From NCBI GenBank assembly GCA_027257055.1, contig JAPVLO010000083.1, positions 3,704,001 through 3,768,000 on the forward strand: 64,000 nucleotides of DNA, given 5' to 3'. Source of the DNA: Cephalopachus bancanus (taxonomy: Eukaryota; Chordata; Mammalia; Primates; Tarsiidae). The notes under the pieces are model-generated. The model made no database searches, was not told the origin of the DNA, and saw only the letters and a program-made list of their open reading frames with translations. Below are positions 46,136 through 58,930 of this stretch, in pieces. A program made the translations under genes and the position numbers. How positions within the stretch are numbered: position 1 is the first letter of the stretch; each line of letters starts with the position of its first letter.

Positions 46136-46607
46136 AGAATTAAAAAGTGTAATGAGGCCTGTTGCTTCCCTGATCACTGCCTCCTATTTCTTACTTTCCA
46201 CTCCCCCACATATTTGTATTTTGATATTGATCTGCACATCTTTAAGTAACATATTTCTATTTTTATCTCTTGATTTTCAAATTTTAGACGGAAGAAAAAT
46301 TAGGGCTTAACTCTTTTTCAATCACCACCTACCACACACATACATACCTCCCTAACTCTCTTCTTCCAACAGAGTTCTATTTTTTTAACTTACTTTTTAT
46401 TTTAGAATAGTTTTAGGTTTTCTGAAAAGTTGCAAGAATGGTACAGAGAGTTTATGTATGCCCTGCATTAAGTTTTCCATATTGTTAAATTTCTTCTTCG
46501 CACCTTAAATTTATGAAGTATACCTGTGTCCTTTGATTCACTTCTGAGTCTATTAGAGTTCTGCAGTCTTGGGGTCTACATTCACATGTGTGTTGTTTCC
46601 TCATTCC

Positions 46608-46613
<6 letters not shown>
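46136..46613. other. Probable ancient L1 3' UTR scraps, antisense
   Basis: 'ttagaatagttttaggtttt', 'ctgaaaagttgcaagaatgg' and 'tacagagagtttatgtatgc' (46402-46457) match a widespread old L1-associated mammalian motif. No gene. Confidence 0.35.

Positions 46614-46674
<61 letters not shown>
46614..46674. repeat. (CT)n microsatellite
   Basis: About 30 CT units. Produces artefactual Ser-Leu and Arg-Glu reading frames on the two strands. Confidence 0.97.
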
Positions 46675-46679
<5 letters not shown>

Positions 46680-49640
46680 TTCTCTCTCCTCAACCCCTCC
46701 CCACCCTTCTCTTTGTTTGTGCCTTATTTTCACAGATCATATCCTCTAGAAAGTCTTTGCATATCTAAAAATGACTTTATTCTCACACTTAGTTTATATT
46801 TTAGGGGTTTGAAATTTTAGGAAGAAAATATTTTCCCTTACTATTGTGAGGCATTACTCTATTGTTTTTTACATTCTCTTCTTGTCATTGTGATATCCAT
46901 GCTTTTCTGTTTCATGTTCACACCATGCTTCTTAATTCTTCTTGTGAAACCTGTTTTTTCTTCCTTGATACTTTCAGAATCTGTTTTGGCCCCAACTTTA
47001 TCTTTCAACTCTTTATTGAGTCTTTTAAAAATTCTCCTTATTCTAATTTCTAAAACCTTTGCTCTATTCTTTGAATGTTACGGAACATTTGTCTGCTTTC
47101 TCTTAGATTTAAGAGCAATAAACTGACAGTTTATTGAAAGCTCTGTGTGTAAAACCTCATTGTCTAAGGGCTTTTCGGTAGGCTTTTCTCTATAATAGAA
47201 TCTCTAATCAGTCAGCATTTATTATTCTTTCCCTTTGACTGGTTAGAGTCCTCAGAGAATGAGCTTGGAATCTCTTACCTGCAAGGTAAAAATCTGCCTG
47301 CTCACCTCCTATTTAACTATTTGGTTCTTCAGTCTAGAGACAGTATATTTTATATTCTGGAGATGTTAAACTTCTGAGTTGAGGAGGAGATGTCATCTAG
47401 CTGCACAAAAATGTAAAGAGAATCTGAGGACCTAACTTCTTTTTAAAACAGACTTTCAGTTATAATTTAATTTTTAGTCTCAATCTTTCCCCTGCCATGT
47501 GCAAAGGTTAGTGGTATCATTAATGCGGATTCTTTTAAAGTTTTTCAGTATAAAATTAAGTTGCTTCTCAGGTGCTCACTGCCAATTTAAGATTTTGCTT
47601 TCTAGTTCATCTGCTTTCTAGTTTCCAAAAATGTATTATGATTGGATTTTCTCCTATTATCTTTGTCCTTATTATACTACCTTAAAAAAAAAAAAAAGAA
47701 ATAAAAGAAAAGAAAAAGAAAACCCTTTATTGTTGTATCACTAGAGTTTGAATGAGGAGTAGAAGCTAATGCATATAATCAACTCACCATTTTAACCGTG
47801 TTTTTAATCCAATTAGGGCAGATGTGTTAGAAATGGGGAAAAAAATCATACGCCTATGGCCATTTCCTCTAATTTGAAGGAAAATCAGGACAAATGCTAG
47901 AGAGAATATAAGCATAAGGTTGAATGGTTTTAGATTTGGCTAAGACCTCTAACCGGACAATTCTAAATCCATAAATCTTTCCCAACTATTTAAATTCTAG
48001 TTTATTTCAGTGTTATGAATCATTAAAGCACAGTTTGTGAGAGCAGAAAGCAGTTGAATCATTTTCAAAAACAACTTTGAGTATTTACTGAACTTCAGGA
48101 AGCTTATCTTAGTACTCTCAGATCAAAGCTATTCACACAATGACTGAATAAACATATTGGTTAATGATGATGAAAGATTCTGATATGATACTAAGGAAAA
48201 TACAAACAGTGGAACAAGGAAAGTTGAAAAAGCACTAAGGATTTCCTTAGGAAATACATTTTTTCTCTAAATTGTTAGGCGTATGCTGTTACCTGTCTAA
48301 ACGTGTAATGGTGTCAGCTTCATAACTGCTGCTCTTACTAGACAATTGTTTTTGAATAATCATTCTGGGACATTCTCTTGGACTGTGACATCACTTCTAA
48401 AATAAATTATATTGAAAAACATTAAAGTATACTTATCCATTTCTTCATGACACAAGATCCTAATTGACAGTTAAATTAAGTTAGACTATTTGGATTGTAT
48501 CTTTAGATGCTTCATATCAAACCAGCATGTAACAATGGGATGAAAGAGATTAGTTTCCACTTCTTGAACTGTAGTTTTCTTCATAGAATTTTTAATTTTT
48601 TTAATGGAACACAATTTATCTTAAAATATTTATGCTGTGCTCCAAGCACCTGTCCCTGGAAAAATTAGACCTACAGGTAGGAATTGAAATAGAAGCAACC
48701 TTTTTTGAAGGGAAATTTTATAAGAGCTTCCAAAGTGTTCAGATTTTCTAATTTTTTTACTTCAAAAATTATTTTCCTTACATCAGATGAGAACCTTTCT
48801 AAGTGCATCCTGTAAGAGATATTACACTCTCTGATATAGGAATCTAACATCAAAAAACTCTAAATGAGACTGTGCTTTCCTTTGCAATTTCTGAAGTACA
48901 ATACCTACTCTTTGACATTCTTCTACAGACAAGAAACAAGAGAGAGGGTAGGCATTAAGGATATTTTTTATAGCAAATGTCAGGAGAAAGATATCTTGGA
49001 AATCTTGAGTCAGAGAATAGGCTTGGAGGCAGAAATCAGTAACATCTATGCCTTTACAGATGATATTGATGTTAGAAACTTTCTAAAAACTTAGAGTCCA
49101 TTACCTTGACTTCTACCGTGTGACCTCTGCTGCAAATGACCACTGAAGTATATTGATAAGTGGAGTTTTGCTGTCTATATTTTTAATGGTAGTGAAGAGA
49201 ATTTGGCATAAAGATTGGCTATGGAGGTGGAGACCCAGATATGAAACATACCGCTGCCAAATTTGGAGGCATCTTTTATTTTCAAAAAGCCTTTGAGAAA
49301 ACATGCAGATGATTCAAGCCCCACACCCTCCACCAAGTGTCTCTAATCACTGGTTATTCCCAGCTGAGGCCTCAGACATTCTCAAAGAAAGATAGGTATT
49401 CCTGTAAAAATCATAAAAATCATTGTTTAAGTCTCTAAAATCAGAGTAATTTGTCTTATAGCAGTAGAAAGTAGAGCAACTACCTTATCATGTTTCTCTT
49501 TGTTAGCTTAACCACTGTGTCCCCAAAAAACAACCCTGAAAGTTGTTTGTTTGTTTTAAATATTGCATATTCTTGCCTAGTCCAGGAAGTCATAAAACAT
49601 CACTGTTGAAGCATTCTTTTGGACACTTATGAGTCAAAAT
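46675..49640. other. Long intergenic stretch, possibly ancient repeat in part
   Basis: 46850-47640 is T-rich with 'tctctaatcagtcagcattt' and may be a very old LINE 3' region, not assigned. An A-rich tail-like run is at 47682-47723. 48000-49640 shows no repeat I recognise; frames at 48864-49094 and 49113-49304 have no domains. Confidence 0.3.
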
Positions 49641-49653
49641 CCTGTCCATTTTC

Positions 49654-50274
49654 TTAATTTCTTTCTCTTTTAATTTTTTTATTTTAAAGATGTAGGGTAC
49701 AATTTATGATTCGGTATACAAATGTTCATTATGCAGGTACCCTTGTTGATGAGGTGTGCCCCCCTTCCCCAGGCAGTTTCCCACTACTGCCAATCCCACC
49801 TCCCCTCCCCCCCACACCCCCACAGTTTTCTGCTACCATCAATCCTTTTCTTATAGTATCATGATAGTTGTTCAAGGTCCACTTATGAGTGAGAACATGT
49901 GATACTCAGTTATTTGTTTCTGTGATAGATCACTCAGTATTATAGACTCTAAGTCCATCCAGATTGCTGTGAAGTTCATGATATTGTCTTTCTTTATGGT
50001 TATGTAATATTCCATCATGTATATGTTCCACATTTTTTTTTTAAATTCTGTCCTCTTTTGATGGGCAGCAGGAGTGTAAGCTAGTACAGCCTCTGTGGAA
50101 AACAGTGTGGCGATTCCTAAAAGATCTAAAAATCGACCTTCTGCATGACCCCGCAACCCCCTACTGGGAATATACCCGGAAGAACTAAAATCATTCTATA
50201 AAAAGGATACCTGTACAAGTATGTTTATCGCAGCATTATTCACAGTAGCAAGAACATGGAGCCAACCGAGCTAC
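49654..50274 (-). mobile_element. L1 with 5' inversion (twin priming)
   Basis: Left part (49654-50070) is L1 3' UTR and ORF2 end on the minus strand, beginning with the T-rich complement of the A tail. Right part (50071-50274) is ORF2 text just upstream of that, but on the plus strand ('ggagtgtaagctagtacagc' to 'catggagccaaccgagctac'). The whole is bracketed by a perfect 13-bp TSD cctgtccattttc at 49641-49653 and 50275-50287. Confidence 0.93.
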
Positions 50275-50287
50275 CCTGTCCATTTTC

Positions 50288-50829
50288 AAAGAGAGAGAAT
50301 AAAGACCTCACCTCTTAAAGAGCAGATGAGATGGAAGATGTATTTTAGCTATCTTTGGAAAATAAAATCTTCCACCTGATCCATTAACTAGATTACAGCA
50401 CATCCAAATGTTGGAATATGAGAAACTTAAAGTGCTTGGAAAGCATTCAATAATGAGGATTGTTCATGTTGCAATTATATGTAACACGGATACAAGCATA
50501 ACAAAATTTTAGAAGTGGAATTAAATAGGATAAGAGAAGAGGATAATGCAGTGTTATTCCTCTGTAAATATGGATAAATAAGGTGAATAAATTTATGTGA
50601 CAGTATAAAATACTAAAATGAGCATGATAATAGAATATGAAAGTTGAATAGATTAGTACTCATTAAAAGCCTTCAAATAGTATTCAAAAACTTTGCCAAA
50701 AATTAGTAATATAGTAAAAGATAAAGGAAAAAATATTCTTACCTAAGAAGTTCTGCAGATGATTCCAATCAAACATTCAAAGAACATTAAGGAAAAGACA
50801 ATCCCTGTATTTTACAAGCTGCTTTAAAT
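50288..50829. other. AT-rich intergenic DNA
   Basis: No gene recognised; may include more of the ancient L1 that becomes recognisable at 50830. Confidence 0.35.
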
Positions 50830-52260
50830 ATTTTTTTCTTAAAAAGGAAACTATTCAAGCATTCTATGAGGCTACTATAACTTTGATCTCCAAACTAGAT
50901 GAGGATAATATTTTTAAAAATCCAGAAACCTATTTCACTTAACACATGTGAAGAATTCAAAATATATTATTAGTTAAATGAATTTGACATAATACTAGAT
51001 AGCACAATATAATTATTAGTGATTATCTCAAGATTGCAAGGGTGATTCAAAGTTAGGGAAATTTAACAATGTTATTTCCCAAATATATCCAAAACAATGC
51101 AGAAAAGGTACTTGATAAAGTTTAATACTTAATTGAGAGTCAAAACAAAAACCAAAAACAAAGAATTAAATTAAACTTCCTTAACTCAACAAAACCTATA
51201 AACCAAAGCTTACAGCAAATTTTACAAGTAACAAAAAAAAAAGGACACATTTCTTTTAAACTTGGGAACAAGACAAGAGTGCCTGCTGTCTCCAATAGCT
51301 GGGAGATCCAGATAAATTTAGTATGAAAACAAAGAACATATATAAAAATTGAAAAAAATGAAATCATCATCATTTGCAAATGTATGATCATCCACACAGA
51401 AAACCAACAAAATTAATAAACAAAGTATTAGAGTTAATAAGGGTTTAGCAAAGTTACTAGCAAAGTTTTTACTCACAAAAATCTACCATATTCCTATCAA
51501 TAATATTCAGTTGAAAATTAAAATAGAAAATGAAACAATATTCAGAGTATCAACAAAAATTTTAGAGAGTAACAAAAAATAAAAGGCCTTTATAGAGAAC
51601 ATTTTAAACTTTTATTAAAGAATATAAAAAACAAAATGTGGATATGTGGAGAAGTAAATAATGCTTATGAATGAGACAACTTAACACATTTTAAATATAT
51701 GCCTATAATTTCAATGCAATTTTAATTAGTTTCTTAAAGAATGCTGTTGAAGTCTGAAAACAGTTATAAAATATATTTATAAGAATAAACACTGCCGGGC
51801 TCGGTGGCTCAGCCTGTAATCCCGCGCCTTTGGGAGGCTGAGGTGAGTGGATTGTCTGAACCCGTGGGTTCGAGACCCGCCTGGGCAGCGAGACCTCATC
51901 TCTACAATAAATCAAAAAATCAGCCGGGCGTAGTGGCGCGCGCCTGTAATTTCGGCTACACGGAAGGCTGAGGTGGAAGGATCGCCGGAGCCCAGCGAGT
52001 CGAGGCTGCGGTGGCCGGGAGCGGCCACTGCACTCCAGTCTGGGTGAAAGAGTGAGACTCCAACTCAAAAAAAAAAAAAAAAAGAATAAACACTGATGAG
52101 TAGCCAAGAAAACATTTTTTAAATAAAAAGAAAAGAGGAAAGCAAAATTACTACATAGATGCAGAAATAAAATATTATGGTACTGGCTCAAAGGCAAACA
52201 AATAAAATAACAGAAATAAATAAAAGAAGGAACTCTGAATTCTGTTTATCATGTAGCTTC
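50830..52260 (+). mobile_element. Ancient L1 ORF2 (RT region), interrupted by an Alu
   Basis: 'caagcattctatgaggctac' (50855), 'gattgcaagggtgattcaaa' (51032), 'gaaaaggtacttgataaagt' (51102), 'gggaacaagacaagagtgcc' (51263) and 'aaaatctaccatattcctat' (51478) are ORF2 RT-domain phrases in order; 'attatggtactggctcaaag' (52173) follows the Alu. Strongly mutated, no open frame of note. Confidence 0.65.
51795..52081 (+). mobile_element. Young full-length Alu SINE
   Basis: Intact dimer from 'ccgggctcggtggctcagcc' to 'gagactccaactc' plus A tail. Perfect 14-bp TSD aagaataaacactg at 51781-51794 and 52082-52095. T-arm-like B box at 51864-51880; short linker form 'gggcagcgagacc'. Sister copy of the Alu at 40021. 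Confidence 0.95.
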
Positions 52261-54022
52261 TCTTATTGATAATTTGGGGTAGGGGAGATACAGAGACACA
52301 GAAAGAATTATTTTTTTATATATAGTGCTCCGTACAAAATTTTAATATTTTTATTGTAAAATAGAAAATTGATAGTTTAATTAATGTCTCTCATAAACAT
52401 ATTAGGGTCATTTGGTTACCCTATCTAAATTGACTTTGGAGAGCTGGGCAAGACCAGGTTCATGAACATAGAAGGTTGAGGCCAGTGCCTGAATCATAAT
52501 AAATTCACCAGATTCCACTCTGGGAGGGTTTTAGGCAGCAAACCAACTGGGTTTTCTCTGGCCAGTTGAGATGTATGTGAGACAGCTAAAGAGAAATGCT
52601 TAAAAGTGTTGGAATTGGAGTGAATTTGGGCTAAAGAAAGAGGACTTGGAGGGCTGGTGTTAGATGATGCTTTAGGAGTGAGTGGTATTCCCTCAGGAAG
52701 AGCGTTCAAGGTAAATACAAAAGCAGGTTATGAGTCAAACTAGCACAACACTAACATAAAAGAATGAGAGGAGCCAAAGCAATCAGAAGATTTTTCTTTT
52801 CAGAAGTATTCATCATGAAGTCAACAATCCAGGCAAAGATTTTAGGTGTTTAAGTTTTAAGTGAGGTTATTGGTAGCAGCAAGAAGGAAAAAGACAAGAT
52901 GACAGTAAGACAGACTTGGAAAGAGCAGCACATTTATTAAGTGATAGACTGTAGGATTACCAGGAGGAGGATAGCAAAGAGCTGTAGCTGAGGTTTCTGA
53001 ACTCAGAGACAGAGACAGCAGTACTATGTCAAATGACATAGTAAAAGAACATTATGGAATATATAGTTTTGGCAGAAGAACAATAACTTGCTTGAGGGCT
53101 TATCAAATACACCCCCAATGGAATATCAAGGTGAGGTTTTGAGGAGCCATCTTACTTTTGTATCCATGTATTTATTCCCTTACAGATAGAATAAAACACT
53201 GAAAGTGTGTGGGTTTGAGGTTTAGGCTAGAGAGAAGAATTGGCAGCCAGCATTTAAACCATGTAAGAGATTTCTGCTGGGAGAGGAGGAAATAGCCTAT
53301 ATGAGAGAGAAGCAAAAAACTGAGATCAGGATTTGGGAGAACTTTGGAGGCCAAGGTCAGAGAAATATAAGGAGACTCCGGTACAGAGACCAAGAAACCA
53401 AAAACGAAGAGTTTCTGAAACAAAAGATAGGGACATTTCTGGTTTCTGATCCCACATGTAAAAAACTTAGAAGTTTTCATCCTAAGAATAAGTAAAAAGC
53501 TGTACAAACAAAAAATCAACAATTCTTCTTAGATCCATCAGACATGAGATTGCAGGGCAAACTGCTGCCCCACCCCCCAAATTGAAGAGGCAGACAGGTA
53601 GAGAAGAATTACAACTCACAAAAGCAAAATCCCGTGAGCAGAAACACCTCTGTGGGAACTAGTGCCAGGGAAGGCAATCCCTAACTGTAATTAACAAATT
53701 GCTGGTTGCTGTACATTTAGTGTGGACAAGCCTAAGGGATGAAAACTCCAGGGAGATCCAGAGTGGAGTAGGGCAGGGAGAAATCACACTTTTGTGAGTT
53801 TCATCTCCAGAAGCTCCAGGTTCTAACAATAACGGTCAGAAAAATCTTATTTTATTTTTTATTATAAAGATGTGCAGTATAATTCAGGGGTAGGTCTTTT
53901 TTATTTTATTTTATTTTCTCCTGCTTCCAGGAGAGGAGAGATGAGGAGTAAGGAGAAAGTGACCATTCTGAGATACCCCAGAGCATTCTATTCTGAACAA
54001 GGCCAGGCCTCAAGAAATCACA
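52261..54022. other. Intergenic DNA, nothing recognised
   Basis: Mixed composition, several 60-116 codon frames on both strands (e.g. 53172-53522 minus, 53301-53495 plus) that overlap each other and show no domain. A small L1-tail-like scrap 'attataaagatgtgcagtat' is at 53863-53882. Confidence 0.35.
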
Positions 54023-54661
54023 TTTTTATCGTAGCCTAATCTGTTAGGTATTTTGTTTGTTTTGCTTCTTCAGAAGCTACATCTTTTTTTTAATTTAAAA
54101 AATGTGGGATACAGTTTAGGATTGGTTGTTCAAGTAGTCTCATACAGGTAAATTTGGGCATCACTTTGGTCCCCACTTCATCTGGTTTGGGATCAGGTAC
54201 CCTTATTAATGTTCCCCCTCCTTCCCACCCAGTAGTTTCTGGCTATTGCCAATACCTTTCTTATTATATTATGGTAAATGTTCGGGGTCTGCTTATGAGT
54301 GAGAACATGTGGTACTCAGTTCGCTGTTTCTGTGATAGATCACTGAGTATTATAGACTCAAAATCCATCCAACTTGCTACAAATTTCATAATTTTGTTCT
54401 TCTTTATGGCTGTGTAATATTCTGTCATTTATATGTACCACATTTTTTAAAAAATCCAGTCCATTTCAGTGGGCAACACGGTTGATTCCATGCTTTTGTT
54501 ATTGTAAATAGTGCTAAAATAAATGTGTGTACAGGTATATTTTTTGTAGAGTGATTTAAGTTCCTCCAGGGATATTCTCAGAAAGTAGATTGCTGGGTCA
54601 TATGGAAGGTCAATTTCTGGTTCTTTTAGTAATCGCCATACTGCTTTCCATAGAGGTTAAA

Positions 54662-57600
54662 CTATTCTGCATTCAAACCAAAAGTATAGAAGTGTTCCCT
54701 TTTCCCGCATCCTTGCCAGCATCTGTTGTTTTTTGTTTTATTAATGATGACCATTCTTACGGGAGTTAGGTGGTATCTCAATGTGGTTTTTATTTGCATT
54801 TCTCTGATGATTAGTGAGGCTGGGCATTTTTTCATGTGTCTGTTGGTTACACATATATCTTCTTTTGAAAAGTGTCTGTTCATGTCTTTTGCCACTTTTT
54901 AATGGGTCAGTTTTTTTCCTTCTGGCATATATGAATTCCTTCTAGATGCTGGATGTTAGGCTTTTGTCCCATATGCAGTTGGCAAATATTTTTTCCCATT
55001 CTATGGACTGTCTCCTCACTCTCTTGATGGTTTCTTTTGCTTTGAAGAAGTGTTTTCAATTCGATGAAGTCCCACTTGTCAATCTTATCTCTTATGGCAT
55101 GTGCTTTTGGGTTTTTGATCAGGATTTGGTTGCCTAATCTGATTTCTACAAGAGTGTCTCCTGTGTTTTCTGAGATTCTTAACATTTGAGATATTATGTT
55201 AAGTATTTGATGCATTTGAAGTTGATTTTTGTGTATGGTGATATGTATGAGTCCTGTTTCATTCTTCTGCATGTGATCAGCAAGTTTTCTCAGCACCCTT
55301 TACTGAACAGGTTCGTCTCTTCCCAGTGATTGTTGGTGGAGGCTTTGTTGAAGATAAGTTGGTTGAAAAAAATGAGACTTTGCTTCCATATTCTCTATCT
55401 GGTGCCATTGGTCCATATTCCTTTTCTTGTACCAATGCCAGGTTGTTTTGATTATTGTAGCCTTGAACTTTAAAGTCTGGAAGTGTGATACCTCCTGCTT
55501 TGTGTCTTTTGCTAAGGGTTGTTTTGACTATTCGTGACCATTTATGTTTCCATATGAATTTCTGTATTGTTGTTTTCAGGTCTAAGAATAATAATGTAAG
55601 TAATTTAATGGGTATAGCATTGAGTCTGTAGATTGCCTTTGGTAGGATGGACAACTTAACAATGTTGATTCTTTTAACCTATGAGCATGGGATACTTTTC
55701 TATTTGTTTGTGTCATCTTTGATTTCTTTGAGCAGTGTTTTGTAGTTTTTATTGTAAAGTTCTCTCTGGTTAGGAAGATGCCGAGGAATTTCTTTTTTTT
55801 CTTTTCTTTTCTTTTTTTCTTTTGTGGCTATTGTGAATGGGATTGTGTTTTTATTTGGTTCTCAGTCTCTTTGTTGTTGGTATATATGAATGTGACTGTC
55901 TTGCACCTTTATTTTGTACCCTGGGACTTCATTAGTGCAAGAAGGTTTTTGACAGATTCTTTGGATTTTCAAGGTAAAGGTCATACTGTCAGCAAAGAGG
56001 GATAATTTGAATTCTTCATTTCCTATTTGAATATCCTGATTTCCTTCTCTTATCTGATTGCTCTAGCTAGAACTTCCAATACTATGTTGAACAGGAGAGG
56101 TAAGAGTGGGCAGCCTTGTCTTGTTCCAGTTTTCGGGGGAAATGCTTCCAATCTCTGACCATTTAGCAATAATGTGGATTTATCACAGATGCTTATCACA
56201 GGTTGTGGCTTTATCATAGATGACTCTTACTAGTTTGAGGTATGCTCTCTCTTTGCCTAGGTGTTCAAGGGTGTTTATCAAGAAGGGATGCTGGATTTTA
56301 TCAAAAGTTTTTTCGCATCTAATGATATAATCATGTGGTTCTTGTTTTCACATCTGTTGATGTATTTAATTACACTTATGGTCTTGTGGATGTTGAACCA
56401 GGCCTGCTTCCCAGGGATGAAGCTTACTTGTTCATGGTGGATGACTTTTGAGATGTGTTGTTGGATTTGATTTGCTGGAATCTTGTTGAGAATTTTTGCA
56501 TGTATGTTCATCAGGAATATTGGCCTATAGTTGTCTTTGTTAGTTGGATGTTTACCTAGTTTGAGTATCAGTGTGATGTTAGCTTCATGAAATAATTTGG
56601 GGAGCATTCTATCTTCCTCGATTGCCTGGAATACTTTCAATAGGATTGATATCAGCTCCTCCTTGTATGTTTTGTGGAATTCTGCTGGAAAGCCGTCTGA
56701 TCCAGGGTTTTTTTTAAAGATAATTTTCTTATGCTAGAGTAAATTTCCTGGTTTGTTATTAGTCTATTTAGGATCTCACTTTCTTCTTGTTTCAACCTTG
56801 GGTGGTTGTGTGATGTCATAAAGTCCTCCATTTCATTCAGGTTTTCGAGTTTGTTTCCATACTGGTGTGCATAATAATCTCTGATAAACATTTGTATTTC
56901 TTTGGCGTCAGTTGTAACTTGATCTTTTGTGTTTCTGATTGTGTTTATTTGGGATTTTTCTCACTTTTTCTTGGTTAGTTGGGCTAGGAGGTCCATCAAT
57001 CTTATTTATTCTTTCATTTTATGATTATGTTGTTATTTTTCTATGTTATTTTTGTCTTCTATGTCTTATATTTGGGCTTTTACTTTGGTAGCCTGGACTC
57101 TTCTGCTAAAGTTAGGGTTTGATGGTCTTGCTTTTCCAACTCCCTTAGATGATTTTAGGCTGTTAACTTGCCCTTTTCTGTTTTCTTGATGTGTGTTTAC
57201 AGAGATGTAAATTCCCCTCTGGTATCCTAGAGGTTTTGGTAAGAAGTTTCTTCATTTTCATTTGTTTCCTGGAAACGTTTAATGTCTGTTTTGATTTCTG
57301 TGTTGACTCAGGAGTTGTTCAACATCATATGGTTTAGTGTCCAAGTCTTTGTGGATTTGGGGGGCTTTTGTTGATGGTAATATTTATTTTTATTCTACTG
57401 TGGTCTGAAAAGGTTCATGGTAGTATTTCGATCTTATGAAATTTTGTTTATGCTTGATTTATGACTGAGGATGTGGTTGATCTTGAAATACATTCCATGT
57501 GGTGGTGAGTAGAATGTTAATTCTGTGGTTTTGGGCAGTGTTCTGAAGTTATCTACTAAGTTCATTTGGTCAAGCGTCAAGTTGAGGTTCTGGATTTCTT

Positions 57601-57940
57601 TGTGTGTTTGTTTTTTTTTTTTTTTTGCCTCAGTGATTTATCTAGAGTTGTTAGTAGGGTATTTAAATCTCCAGCTATGACCATGCTAGAGGCAATATCT
57701 TTTTTTAGATAACTTAGTTGCTGCTTTATAAAAACTGGTGTTCCTATGTTGAGTGCATATATTTTTAGTTTTGATATTTCTTGCTGATTGATCAAACCTT
57801 TTATCATTATGCAGTGTCCTTCCTTATCTTTTTACATTTTTGATAGCTTAGAGATTGTTAAGATATTAAGATCACAACTCCTGTTTTCTTTTGTGATCCA
57901 TTCACCTGGAAATTTCATTTTCCATCCTCTAACTTTGAGT
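54662..57940 (-). pseudogene. L1 ORF2 remnant (endonuclease and RT)
   Basis: Broken ORF2p of the antisense L1. Upstream block 57577-57807 holds the endonuclease segment with I-Y-A-L-N-I-G-T-P and G-D-L-N (family G-D-F-N). The RT follows: [14 protein letters not shown] (within 56278-56640), I-S-L-D-A-K-K-L (family D-A-E-K-A-F-D), and the catalytic box, which reads F-A-D-S at about 55985-55996, so one of the two essential aspartates is lost. Then S-I-L-P-K-A-I-Y-R and K-F-I-W-K-H (55277-55654) and the C-terminal part to 54662. Multiple stops and frameshifts, hence not functional. Confidence 0.85.
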
Positions 57941-58031
57941 CTGTGGGCATCTTTTGTGGTGAGATGAATTTCCTGGAGACAGCAAATTTCTGGGTCATGT
58001 TTTTAAGTTAAGTTTCCCATTCTGTGTCTTT

Positions 58032-58930
58032 TCAGTGTCCATTCACAGTCAGGCTGATTATTGAAATGTGAAACTTTGTCCCTGTTATAATGTTCTTATA
58101 AGACTTTTTTGTTTTGTGTTCATATATGTGTGTATTTTCATTTTTTGGATATGCTATGTTTCTGCTGCTTCTGTGTTTGTTTGTGATCTTGTGAAGTATA
58201 TGGTCTTTTGTTTCTTTTTGCTTCTGTGAACAGAACCTTTTTAAGCATCTTCTGTAGAGCTTGTCTTGAAATAGCATATTCTCTTAGTGTCTGGGAAGGA
58301 TTTTAATTTTCCCTTGCTGAAGAAGCTTAACCTGGCTTGGCAGGAAATTTTTGTTTGAAATTGCCTATCTCTGAGAACATTAAAGATTGGCATCCAATTC
58401 CTTCTGGCCTGTAGTGTATCTGCAGGTAAGTCTGCAGCAATTCTGATTGCTCTTCCCTGGAAGGTAGTCTGAACTTTTTCTCTTGCTGCTTTTAGGATTT
58501 TTTCTTTTATATTTTCTTTGTGTAGACAAATTACTATGTGTCTTACCAAGATGTCTTGCAGGGGTCTCTGATTCTCTTGTGCTTGTTGTCTCCCTGGCCA
58601 GTTGAGGGAAGTTTTTTTCCTTGAACTCATGGGATGTTTGTTTTGGGGTATTTTCTGTTACTCTTTCTATTTCAAGTATTCCAATCAGACATAGGTTTGG
58701 TTTCTTGATAAAAATCACACATCTCTTGGAGAGTTTTTCTTTCTTCTCAAGTTTTTTTTTTCTATATTTTTAATAGATTGGGTTAATGCCATATTTTGGT
58801 CTTCTGGCTCTAAGATTCTTTCTTCAGCTTGGTCAATTCTGTCTCCCATGCTTATCAGTTTGTTATTTATTTCTTGGATGGAGTTCTTTATTTCCGTTAT
58901 TTCTGTGTATGCTTTTTTGAGTCCAGCTCC
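58032..58930 (-). pseudogene. L1 ORF1 remnant
   Basis: ORF1p is the trimeric RNA-binding chaperone that coats L1 RNA. Two overlapping frames cover its C-terminal domain: I-R-I-A-A-D-L-P-A-D-T-L-Q-A-R-R (58241-58630) corresponds to the conserved R-I-A-A-D-L-S-x-E-T-L-Q-A-R-R segment, followed by S-C-Q-A-R-L-S-F and a lysine-rich end. The coiled-coil half upstream (to about 58930) is frameshifted. Not functional. Confidence 0.8.

Noticed and set aside
46485..46820. Ser/Leu-rich and Arg/Glu-rich reading frames
   Set aside because: Pure products of the (CT)n microsatellite at 46614-46674.
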